Below, in pieces: positions 11,545 to 20,870 of a DNA stretch of 64,000 nt (its first letter is position 1; each line of letters begins with the position of its first letter). The notes beneath the pieces are model-generated. The model searched no databases. It had not been told where the DNA came from and was given only the letters and a program-made list of their open reading frames with translations. The DNA is from Atherinomorus stipes (lineage: Eukaryota; Chordata; Actinopteri; Atheriniformes; Atherinidae). The DNA lies in NCBI GenBank assembly GCA_023101725.1, contig JALJCO010001057.1:186001-250000 (forward strand), given 5' to 3'. The translations under genes were made by a program, and so were the position numbers.

Positions 11545-12003
11545 TCAAAGACTGTAAAAAAAAATGGATGTAGTAACCGATCATGTCTGAAGAGGGGAAA
11601 GTGAAGCCAGTTGGGCGTTTCCCACCGTCGCCATCTTGCTGTTTCGCGTGTGTCGTCACTCCTGGAAAAAACTAAAATGGGCAAACACAAGGCTGTTCCG
11701 AGCCGTGGGTCAAATGATTGACAGCAAAGCTAATGCTAACCGAGCTAATCTGAAGTGAACAGGAATGAACTAAGATAGGCTGTTTAAAGGTAAGACACGT
11801 TCAGACTTGCTGTTAACCAGCTAAAAAACCGCCTTTGTGCAACTCTACCACAGGCTGAGGCTTTCCTGGGAGCAAGCAGGGAGCTAACTACTAGCTTCCA
11901 CAGCTAAAATCGGCACCCGGTCTGCTGCATGTCAATCAAAAGGACACGCCTCTAATTTATTTGTAATTTCAAGATTAAATTTAACGGATGAGTTAAATGA
12001 TGT
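11545..12003 (+). mobile_element. Dispersed repeat family X, plus orientation
   Basis: This stretch is homologous by eye to 31246-31950 (inverted) and in part to 15570-15995. Shared blocks include 'agccagttgggcg', 'ccgtcgccatcttgc', 'aatgattgacagc', 'agctaaaatcggca' and 'attcgagattaaat'-like words. No protein-coding frame is conserved between copies. Copy number of three in 64 kb marks it as an interspersed repeat; its class (SINE, MITE or LINE tail) is unclear. Confidence 0.7.
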
Positions 12004-14115
12004 GAACGCATCCTTATATTTTGATAAAATCCATGGCTTGCTTTCCCTTTTTTGTAACTGAAACCCAGACTAAGCTCAATTTCTAGATTTGGACAAGTGG
12101 AACAACTAAAAACAACATGGATGTAATGTATTTTCAAGCCATCAAGAATGCGTTTGCCACACACAGTATGCTCTGGTCTGCAACAAGTTAGGATGAGTAC
12201 TGTTTCATATCACGCAGAAAAAAATCCTGCAGATGTGATGTCAAGCAAATACAAGCAATCATATGATGACCCCCTGTAGCTGTGGACCAATACATTCCAC
12301 ATTAGTTTGCCCACACAAACTTGGAAACAATGAATTTGCCTCAGAGACTATCATCAGACTCGGCTTCTCAGCTGGTACAATTTCATCTGAAGACAAAACG
12401 GCATAATGAAGTAGAAGTGCATGTTACACCATAAACTGCATAATTTCAGCCATGAAGTCATGCTGACTTCTTATAAAAAATTCTTGTAAAACTTTGACAA
12501 GCTGCTTGAGCTTCTCTACTAAATGCATCCAGACACACCCAATCCTGGATTAAAACACATCTGTCTGTGGGGAAATATCTTCTTATGAACCCTTTTAATC
12601 CATTCCATAACACCCTTGTTGACTTTAATACGCTTTACTGAAGACAATGTATACCATTCAAAAGGTTTCTGATTATCATTGTGTTGTATACCACATTTAA
12701 AGTTGATAGTTTGCCGGCAGTTGATAAAAAGAACGAACCCTGACACACTTTTAGCTGTTAACTCTTATATTTTGGATGTGCACACTTACCATTTATACAC
12801 GTTTTTAGAAGATCAATAAATCCAGAAACTGCTTCTCACATAGCAACCTGTGTTTATCTTTTCCTCCACTGAATCACACAAAAACATAATGATATGCACA
12901 AACAGGAATTTGGCAGAAATGAGAAGTCTGTCAAGAGATGACTCAATAGAGCATTTGTGTCAGAGAGACGGATGATGGTAAAGCTGAAAGGTATAAACTC
13001 TGCTGAACAGCTGTCAGCTCTCCCCTCATCTGTTATCCAATGAAAATAGGAAGCCTTTAATAAACCCTCATTGCACCAAAATATTTACACGGCCAAGTAT
13101 GGGAGTAATCCTTTGATATCTTAATGCTGCTGGAGATGAAGGCAAGCCTGAGCTGGAGATCTGCTGGAAAAGCAGGTGCTGCAAAGACGGAGCATGTCCT
13201 GGAAAGAAAGAGCAGACATGGGCCAGTTAGCCCACTTTGTTTATCCATCAGACAGTGGAGGTTTTATGATGGTATCTGCATATACACATATCATGTAAGC
13301 GGAGCAGCATTGCCTCATTTTATTTCCCCCAGGAGCTGCAGGTAAAGAATAACAGAAGGGCGTTTGTTTTGTGTCACATGGCGCCCTGGAGGCCTCAGAT
13401 ACCTACTGAATAGCTTTATGCAGACAAAGTGTTTCAGGCATCAGGTGACATGTGATATAAAGAGCTAATGTTCAGCAAAAACTCCCAGTCAGCACTATTT
13501 CATTCATATCTAGGTCTTTTTTCTTTCTTTTAAAATCTGTTAATGGGCGAGGCACTTGAGACGGCTGACAGTAGAAGCCTTCAGGTTAGACAGCAGCGCG
13601 GGATGTGTGTGAGCATCACTTGCAACAGCAAAGCTCATGGGAAGTAAATAATGAACATACAGAAACCAACATTAACCTACAAAGCAAATTAGATAACACT
13701 TGTCTTGCATCAGAGAAGTGTGTTATCATGCTTTCAGTGAGCTAATATTTCAGTCAAACAGTCATTCTTCTTGATGAAGTGTGCATTCATCTAACACCTC
13801 ACCATCTCTTAAAAATGTTGGCAACATAGACTCAGTTGTAAGGTGGATTACGTTTACTGCAAAGGCATTTCTGTCGAAATTCAAGCTGCCTTCAGGTAGT
13901 GTTTGATGTAAAGGGGGGAACTACAACAGAGAAAAAGCTGGTTTTGTTCCTGCAGCCCTACAAGGAGCTGAGGTAGATGAAACGGGGTTAAATGAGAATG
14001 GAACAGCTGAGTGAAATAACCCAGGGCCTGCTTCACAGGTGGGACTTCTGAATATTGTTTAAATGTAGACCATAAATGAGGTCCATCCTTTAATTCAGCT
14101 TCTATACCTGACCTG
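12004..14115. other. No supported feature
   Basis: Non-coding sequence with only short frames (such as 12519-12746 minus and 13124-13345 plus) and no recognisable domain or repeat boundary. Confidence 0.4.
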
Positions 14116-14119
14116 TTAA

Positions 14120-14947
14120 AGGTGCCATGACATCAAATTTCACTTTTCTGGGGTTTTGGGTGTATAATATGATCTGTTGTGCACTGATGAGGCCATGTGA
14201 ATGTCCACAGTGAGAATCAAAGTTCCTGTTTATGGTCTGTCAGCTTTGTCTCTCTGCTCAGAAACAGTTGAATCAGACAGCAGGCTATCATTCTACGTAG
14301 TTCGATCATTCTACGTAGTTCTATCATTCTACGTAGTTCTATCATTCTACGTAATTTAATTGCTCCAATAAGAGCACACTATCAAGTAAACCCCCCCCCC
14401 ACCCCCCCCCCCCCCTCTCTCTCTTAACGGTTTATGCACCGTCCGCTCCCACCCTCCCCTCCCTGTCTGATTCAGCTTAGTGTGGAGCTAGTAGTAACTT
14501 CTGTGCAGTCAGGTCTGGATTTTCAAACAAATGGATTTAAAAGCAAACTTCTGCAGCAACACTGAGGGAGGCGACCACAACCTTGTCATTACCTGTAAGT
14601 TTATTTATTTTCTAAATGCTGTCTTGTCTGATAAACGTAGCTCCCACTGTCTGAACTGCCCATGTTGCTAGCAGTTAGCCTTTAGCAAACTCCGGCCGCA
14701 GCTTGAACTAGATTCTCCAAATAAGGTCATAGCCAAATAAGGTGTAGCCAATCAAAATGAAGTCAACGTGGTCTCCGGGTAAAGCTCCATATCATCACCA
14801 GACCCAACTGTATTACTGAGGAAGTGAGGTCTGGCGTTTCAAAACAATACTCCGCTGTAAAAAATGCCGTTTTTTTCTTTGGAGTATTTACATATGCAGT
14901 AATGCCAACAACATAAACTAGTTTTTAACTGCTATGTCATCACTCCT
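14120..14947 (+). mobile_element. TTAA-flanked non-autonomous element Y, full copy
   Basis: Y is bounded by TTAA at 14116-14119 and 14948-14951. The left end AAGGTGCCATGACAT and the inverse of the right end (AAGGAGTGATGACAT) form the terminal repeat. A truncated copy sits at 24674-25246 and a divergent inverted copy at 49407-49958. The uninterrupted TTAA at the matching place in the Z copy at 63.2 kb confirms the target. The interior holds an 18-bp tandem repeat, a C-tract and no coding frame. TTAA insertion points to the piggyBac superfamily; that placement is inferred. Confidence 0.8.
14287..14357. repeat. 18-bp tandem repeat, four copies
   Basis: Four head-to-tail copies of ATCATTCTACGTAGTTCT (one with a final G, the last degenerate). 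Each copy contains the self-complementary core CTACGTAG. It lies inside element Y and is followed by a C-rich tract at 14391-14415. Confidence 0.92.
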
Positions 14948-14951
14948 TTAA

Positions 14952-15565
14952 AGGATAACTTTCTTTTTTTTTCAACCTGAACCTTATTTCTACGAGTATA
15001 TATGTGCATTTACTCACTGGTAAAATTTCTGCATCACTTTGAGTACTTGGGAAGATATTACATTGAGTCGCCTTTCAGTGTACATCCAGTGAAATGGCAT
15101 TGATGGGGCAACCTCTCTATAAGACATTATCTGCAGCAAAACTCCTTCATTTCATCAATGCTTTAAGTAGAATGAACAAACGAACGACTACTGTTGTTGT
15201 CTGGGTAGCGAGCTGCTCTTCTCAGCTGTACTTCGGAAGCGTGCATCGTGAACGCGCGACCCTGAAAAGTGTGTAGAACTACCTGATAACTAGCAGAAAG
15301 CTAAATCTGGACTCACAGGACAATAGTACTCATTTGTTTGTTTATTCTCCTTAAAGTATTGGCGAAAATCAAGCAGTTTTGCTGCAGATAATGTCTTATA
15401 TAATGGCAGCCACGTCTCTGCCATTATACTGGATGTACACCAAAGGGCGACTCAACATAATATCTTTCAAAGGAGTCAAAGTGATGCAGAAACTTTACTG
15501 GTGAGTAAATGCACGCGTATGCTCTTAGAAATAAGGTCCAGGTTGAAAAAAAAAAAAGTTATCCT
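14952..15565. mobile_element. Foldback MITE F1, TTAA-flanked
   Basis: F1 starts AGGATAACTTTC after TTAA 14948-14951 and ends with the inverse (GTTATCCT) before TTAA 15566-15569. Long arms match inverted: 'gtgcatttactcactggtaa' against 'ttactggtgagtaaatgcac', then 'gcatcactttga', 'tacatccag', 'aagacattatctgcagcaaaa'. F2 at 42032-42685 is a close relative and F0 a more distant one. It shares its left TTAA with the right end of Y, so one element landed in the target site of the other. It is non-coding. Confidence 0.87.
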
Positions 15566-15569
15566 TTAA

Positions 15570-15995
15570 ATGTTGCTGGAGACAGCAGCTGTCTCTGTCG
15601 TCTTCCTGGGAGCTAGCAGGGAGCTAATTATTAGCCTCCATGGCTAAAATCGGCAGCCAGTCTGCCGCCTGTCATTCAAAAGGATATGCCCCTAATTATG
15701 CTTAATTTCGAGATTAAATAACATCTAAAAGGATGAGTTATAAAAAATAAAAAAAAATCACCCCCCCTCACAGTTGACACGAAGGTAAACTTGACCTATT
15801 AAACCTACAATTATATTTTTAACCAGGCTGTAAACATGTTTATTTCTGCTGTGAAGTTGATCTTTTAACATGGGAGTCTACAGCGATTGGCTCTGTTTTG
15901 GGGTTGGCCCCTAGTGGATGAAGAAAGAACTACAATTTTTGGGCAACCAGCAAGTAGCTTCACTTTTCTCCAGCAGAGTTTGCCCCTCGGTTTCT
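15570..15995 (+). mobile_element. Family X, partial copy
   Basis: Sequence right of F1 matches the inner part of X: 'cctgggagctagcagggagctaa', 'atggctaaaatcggcagcc', 'cccctcacagttgacacgaagg', 'gaagttgatcttttaacatgg' and 'agtttgcccct' align with the complement of 31246-31620. The first part of X is absent, so this copy is truncated at the F1 insertion. Confidence 0.65.
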
Positions 15996-16576
15996 TCTCA
16001 ACCAGTAGAAGCATTAAAAACTTCTCCAATCAAACAACCAGCATATGTTGGTTGTTCATACTCTTTAATACAACTCGGAGGCACGTCATCTAAACTATAT
16101 GATGCCGGAAGGATATAAGGCTATAGGCGATTATGGTTGAAGCTAAAGTAACGTGTAACACGCTACATCTTGTAATAATTTCTTGGTTTGGTTTAAGTAA
16201 TAAAATTATTTGCTTAGGATTAAAAATTAAGAGTACCTGCAGTAGTTAGTGCCAAAAACCACCATGACAGGGATTAAAATACACTGTCCATCCAAACAAA
16301 GGTTGCACTCTAATATGTAAGGGATAATGTACGGAACGCAGGTCATTATCGGGAAGCTTCAGGGCTTCTGCATTCCCAAGTAGCATGTAAAATTAACTTC
16401 TTGATTTAATACACATTCGTCTGCCCATGATGTGGTGCATGCTCAGCATGTGCAAATAGACAGTATTTTGCTTGCGTTGAGCCTTAAACGATTCATAAAC
16501 GACTGCATGGAGGCAAACAAGACAGGAAGTTAAACATCCCTGTACTGTATAACATTAAGTGCTTAGTGTTGATGGG
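15996..16576. other. Mostly unassigned; short dispersed repeat S at 16420-16560
   Basis: The segment 'cagtattttgcttgcgttgagccttaaacgattc' region near 16455-16500 is closely similar to 32150-32195, so it belongs to a low-copy dispersed repeat (S). Nothing else is recognisable before the hAT target duplication at 16577. Confidence 0.45.
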
Positions 16577-16961
16577 GCGAGAACTAGAGGTGGGCGGATC
16601 GATCCTAATATCGATATTATCGATACCAACGCTGGTATTGATATTGAACGATACCATTGTAAAAAGATCAATACTCAAGCTTTTTTTTTTTCCTCTTGCA
16701 CGGACTGCTGGATTCATGAAAGGCCTTAAAATTCTGTGTGGATTTATCAGTCTACTCTGTCAGGAGTAGCACTGCGCTGTGCCACTGCCTCACACCACAC
16801 AGCTCGAAGCAGCGCCCCCCCTCCTCTTTTGTTGTTAGACGTCACGTTGCTCAGCGCCGCCAGACATGCAGGTAGGCTCAGCCTGGCCCGCCCACTGTTA
16901 ACGCTCTCACCTCCGCCTCGACGTCGGACTCGTTGCATTACCGAGAGACACCGGATTCAAA

Positions 16962-17238
16962 ATGTCTGAGAGGAAGAGAAGTGCCGTTTGGCTTTATTTC
17001 ACGGCAGAAAATGAAACGACAGCAAGCTGTACCGTTTGCAAGAGGGCTGTTAAATATAGTGGAAACACTACGAACCTTTACAAGCATATCAAGAATCATG
17101 CAGCGGAAAACGAGAAGCTGCAGAAACGGAGAGAAGAGGAGAGAAATCCCCCATTCCCTCGCCCCCCTGAAAGACCCTCGACCCAGAGACAGAAGTCACT
17201 GGCAGAGGCCTTTCAGTCAAGCAACAGAGAATATCCAG
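16962..17238 (+). CDS. hAT transposase exon 1: BED zinc finger
   Basis: The exon encodes about 92 residues starting MSERKRSAVWLYF. Residues about 8-46 form a BED finger: aromatic W and F near the start, the pair CTVC, then HIKNH, giving the C-x2-C...H-x3-H zinc ligands. BED fingers bind DNA and are the usual N-terminal domain of hAT transposases. A basic, proline-rich stretch (KRREEERNPPFPRPPERP) follows. The ATG is the first in frame with the finger and follows a stop-containing 5' leader. The exon ends CCAG before a GT donor (GTAGAT) at 17239, leaving one base of a codon, which exactly complements the acceptor at 17971. The single-exon frame would stop within a few codons without splicing. 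Confidence 0.85.
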
Positions 17239-17971
17239 GTAGATAAAAGTGGTCATCTTCAGCATCAGTTCATATGAACTTTTTAAGTACATGTTACTTA
17301 AGTCATACATTACTGGAGCCAACTAAAGAACTAAAGAAAGACATTTAAATAACCTAGTACATTTATTCCATCGAAAAGTGTTATCTAAGATAGTAAGTAA
17401 GTAAGAAAAATTTATTTAACAAGTGCTTTTCACAGATAAAATCACAAAGTGCTGTACAAAAAGGACAACTGGTACAAAAAAAATGACATAATTAACATAT
17501 TAAAAAGGAAAAGGTAGTAGAAAACATACTATAAAACCCAAGCAATCACTATCAAATCAACCAAAAGCTTTCCTAAATAAAAATGTTTTCTGCTATCTTC
17601 AGATAACATTAGATAAAGCTTTAATTATTCCACAGAAGGGAAATTTATAGAATTAAAGCAACAGGCAAGTGCACACAGTGCAAACACATTTACATAAGGA
17701 CTGAAAGATATAATATCATAAGAGGTGGGCTACAAAAAACATGATGAACAGAACCAATTAACTCCAAGGAATATTTACACAGCCATAAAAGTATAAAATT
17801 CATAGAGACTAAACACAAGAGGTAAAAATAAAATAGCTTAATGATTTTCTGAAATTGAAACAAAGATACTAAATACAGCTCAGACTTGATTGCATACCCT
17901 TTTGTGTTACGTGTGAAATGAATACAGAATGATTACATACAGGTTGAATAATATATTATTATTTCCCTTAG
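17239..17971 (+). other. hAT transposase intron with LINE-tail-like fragment
   Basis: The 733-bp AT-rich interval starts GTAGAT and ends with the pyrimidine-rich acceptor ATTTCCCTTAG. Joining 17238 to 17972 keeps the frame (a split GCC alanine codon, then GAT TCC CCA). From about 17395 the intron contains 'tttatttaacaagtgcttttcacag...caaagtgctgtacaaa', resembling the inverted 3' tail of the LINE at 56.2 kb, so it probably holds a retroelement fragment. Confidence 0.7.
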
Positions 17972-18864
17972 CCGATTCCCCAAGAGCTGAGGAAATCACC
18001 AAGAGCCTGACAGGTATGATAGTGAAGGACCTGCAGCCTCTCTCCATTGTGGAAGATAAGGGCTTTCAGGATTTCGTGAAGACCCTTGACCCGAGGTACA
18101 GAATTCCAAGTCGGAAATCTTTAATGGAGGGGAAACTGCCAGGTCTTTATGAAGACTGCTCCTCCAAAGTTAGAAGGGCATTGAGTGAAGTGGATAATGT
18201 TGTACTGACAACTGATATGTGGACCTCAAGAGCCACAGAGGGTTATCTAACAGTCACATCACACATTATCAACGAGCACTGGCAGATGCAAGCATTTGTA
18301 CTGGAAACATGTGCTTTCCCTGGACAGCACACTGCTGACAATATTTGTTCCCAACTCTCAAGAATTGCAGAAGAATGGGGCATAAAGGAGAAGATTGTGG
18401 CAGTGGTCACAAATAATGGGGCCAACATGGTTGCTGCTGTGCGCAAGGCAGGTTGGGCACATTACCCATGTTTTGCTCACACCTTAAATTTAGTCGTAAA
18501 AGACTCGCTCAAAGCTGTCCCGGATTTGGTTGAGATCCAAAGGAAAACAAGTGCAATTGTTTTTTTCTTTCACCACAGCACCACTGCTACATCCAAGCTC
18601 AAGGAAATACAAAAGCAGCACAAATTTCGTGAGCAAAAACTTCTCCAACCAGTCGAGACCAGATGGAACTCGGTATTTTACATGTGGGAGAGACTGTCTG
18701 AGCAAAAAGATGCAGTTACCACAGTCCTCTGTCTGCTTGGCAAAACCTCTCTTTGCTTGACTCAGGAAGAATGGTCTGAAATCAGTCTCTCCCTGAACGC
18801 ACTAAGACCGTTTGAGGAGGTAGCCAGGGAAATATCGGCTGAAAAACATGTTTCCATCTCAAAA

Positions 18865-20478
18865 GTCATACCCATGGTGTCACTGCTTCAAAGAACCCTA
18901 TCTGTGTCTGAGCGAGAAGGCAGTAAGCTTGCTGCTGAGCTGTCAGCTCAATGTCACCGCCGTTTCAGGACCACGGAAACATTTTATGGTCTTGCCGCCA
19001 GCACTTATTTGGACATCAGGTTCAAAAACATGGGGTTCCGTGACTCATCAAATGTTGAGCCTGTAAAGGCTCGACTTGTCACAGAGATGCAGTCAATGAG
19101 TCAGACCGTAGCAGCACCTCCTTCAACTGCCACCAGTTCTGCCACCAGTTCTGCTACCAGTTCTGCTACCAGCTCCAGGTCTGCCACCAGCTCCACCAGT
19201 TCTGCCACCAGCTCCACCAGTTTTGCCACCAGCTCCAGGTCTGCCACCAGCTCCACCAGTTTTGCCACCAGCTCCACCAGGTCTGCCACCAGCTCCACCA
19301 GTTCTGCCACCAGCTCCACCAGTTCTGCCACCAGTTCCACCAGTTCTGCCCAAGCTCCAGGTCTGCCACCAGCTCCACCAGTTCTGCCACCAGCTCCACC
19401 AGTTTTGCCACCAGCACCAGTTCTGCCACCAGCTCCACCATTTTTGCCACCAGCTCCAGGTCTTCCACCAGCTCCACCAGGTCTGTCACCAGCTCCACCA
19501 GTTCTGCCACCAGCTCCACCATTTTTGCCACCAGCTCCAGGTCTTCCACCAGCTCCACCAGGTCTGTCACCAGCTCCACCAGGTCTGCCACCAGCTCCAC
19601 CAGTTCTGCCACCAGCTCCACCAGTTTTGTCACCAGCTCCAGGTCTGCCACCGGCTCCACCAGGTCTGGCAGTCATACCCATGGTGTCACTGCTTCAAAG
19701 AACCCTATCTGTGTCTGAGCGAGAAGGCAGTAAGCTCGCTGCTGAGCTGTCAGCTCAATGTCACCGCCGTTTCAGGACCACGGAAACATTTTATGGTCTT
19801 GCCGCCAGCACTTATTTGGACATCAGGTTCAAAAACATGGGGTTCTGTGACTCATCAAATGTTGAGCCTGTAAAGGCTCGACTTGTCACAGAGATGCAGT
19901 CAATGAGTCAGACCGCAGCAGCACCTCCTTCAACTGCCACCAGTTCTGCTACCAGCTCCAGGTCTGCCACCAGCTCCACCAGTTCTGCCACCAGCTCCAC
20001 CAGTTTTGCCACCATCTCCAGGTCTGCCACCAGCTCCACCAGTTTTGTCACCAGCTCCAGGTCTGCCACCAGTTCCACCAGGTCTGCCACCAGCTCCACC
20101 AGTTTTGTCACCAGCTCCAAGTCTGCCACCAGCTCCACCAGTTCTGCCACCAGCTCCACCAGTTTTGCCACCAGCTCCACCAGGTCTGCCACCAGCTCCA
20201 CCAGTTCTGCCACCAGTTCCACCAGTTCTGCCCCAGCTCCAGGTCTGCCACCAGCTCCACCAGTTCTGCCACCAGCTCCACCAGTTTTGCCACCAGCACC
20301 AGGTCTGCCACCAGCTCCACCAGTTCTGCCACCAGCTCCACCATTTTTGCCACCAGCTCCAGGTCTGCCACCAGCTCCACCAGTTCTGCCACCAGCTCCA
20401 CCAGGTCTGCCACCAGCTCCAGGTCTGCCACCAGCTCCACCAGTTCTGCCACCAGCTCTACCAGGTCTGCCACCAGCT
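18865..20478 (+). repeat. 807-bp tandem duplication inside the transposase exon
   Basis: The sequence from 'gtcatacccatggtgtcac' at 18865 restarts at 19672, an offset of 807 bp (269 codons). The roughly 260 bp of unique coding sequence in the two copies differ at only a few positions (for example CTT/CTC, CCGTGAC/CTGTGAC, GACCGTAGC/GACCGCAGC). The remainder of each unit is minisatellite. The breakpoint lies in the minisatellite ('ccaggtctggcagtcatac'), so unequal exchange or slippage there is the likely cause. The high identity points to a recent event. Confidence 0.93.
19130..19668 (+). repeat. Coding minisatellite, block 1 (18/21-bp units)
   Basis: Units alternate between GCCACCAGCTCCACCAGTTC (+T; 21 bp) and an 18-bp form with CCAGGTCT. 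In the transposase phase they encode ATSSTSS; one phase over they encode PPAPPVL; in the third, HQLHQFC. A 17-bp unit at 19348-19364 moves the phase by one. The block has no stop codon for hundreds of bases in several frames on both strands, which explains the long overlapping frames here. Confidence 0.93.
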
Positions 20479-20516
20479 CCACCAGTTCTGCCACCAGCTC
20501 CACCAGTTCTGCCCCA
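19933..20516 (+). repeat. Coding minisatellite, block 2
   Basis: This is the same 18/21-bp unit family, in the second copy of the duplication. A 17-bp unit at 20230-20246 again shifts the phase, so that the later units read as PPAPPVL in the upstream frame but as ATSSTSS in the frame that continues into the dimerisation domain. The array order is like block 1 but not identical, so units have been gained and lost since duplication. Confidence 0.92.
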
Positions 20517-20525
20517 GCTCCTGCA

Positions 20526-20870
20526 ACTTCTACACCTGCAGCGAAAGGTGGGATTTGGGCAGAATTTGACTTGGAAGTCCGTCTGTCTCAACACCATCGG
20601 AGAGCTGGCACAGATGCACTAATTGAAATGCGTAGATACACAGAAGAAAGGCCTATTCCAAGGGACCAGGATCCACTTCTTTGGTGGAAAAACAGCGCAC
20701 CAACATTCCCCCGTCTGAGCAAACTTGCAAAGAGACATTTAGGGGTTGTTGCAACCTCAGTGCCAGCTGAGAGGCTTTTTTCAAAGGCACGACAGCTACT
20801 GAGCATCAGGCGATGTTCACTGAAACCCAAAAATGTGAACATGATACTGTTCTTAAATAAAAATCTCTAA
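20526..20870 (+). pseudogene. hAT transposase C-terminal dimerisation domain, out of frame
   Basis: In the frame reading ATSTPAAKGGIWAEFDLEVRL the sequence continues through TDALIEMRRY, DPLLWWKN and ATSVPAERLFSKARQLLSIR to a stop at 20868-20870. This is the hAT C-terminal dimerisation region: the LWW and SVPAERLFS blocks are diagnostic, and the glutamate in PAERLFS probably corresponds to the third catalytic acid. It lies in a different frame from the catalytic part upstream, separated by the net one-base shift in the minisatellite. The domain itself has no internal stop, so its disruption is recent. Only a frameshift or splicing around the repeat could join the two parts. Confidence 0.87.

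Larger units (their letters stand above)
17972..20622 (+). pseudogene. hAT transposase exon 2, catalytic region, damaged
   Basis: From DSPRAEEITK the frame reads a hAT RNase-H-like domain. TTDMWTS supplies the first catalytic aspartate; CFAHTLNLVV and PVETRWNSVFYMWERL are conserved hAT blocks, the latter carrying the RW motif. The second acidic block reads VVTNNGANMVAAV, where relatives have TD before N/R-G-A-N, so the catalytic aspartate appears replaced by asparagine. After YLDIRFKNMGF and MQSMSQT the frame enters a low-complexity linker, first ATSSTSS-type then PPAPPVL-type after a 17-bp repeat unit shifts the phase. The segment from VIPMVSLL to MSQT is then repeated by an in-frame 807-bp tandem duplication. 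The frame ends at 20622 with an unrelated tail, without the dimerisation domain. Family proteins are typically 600-700 residues. Confidence 0.85.

Noticed and set aside
14360..14430. C-rich tract as a possible G-quadruplex or regulatory site
   Set aside because: It is an internal homopolymer of element Y, repeated in the 24.7-kb copy; no evidence of separate function.
16747..16969. Frames upstream of the BED exon (plus and minus)
   Set aside because: GC-rich 5' leader of the hAT element; no domain, and the BED frame with a clear ATG begins at 16962.
19101..19682. Minus-strand frame of 193 codons rich in GGAGGRTGG and ELVELVA
   Set aside because: It is the complement of the minisatellite, which lacks stops in most frames; no independent domain or start context.
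19908..20597. Minus-strand frame of 229 codons
   Set aside because: Same cause as above: shadow of the second minisatellite block.
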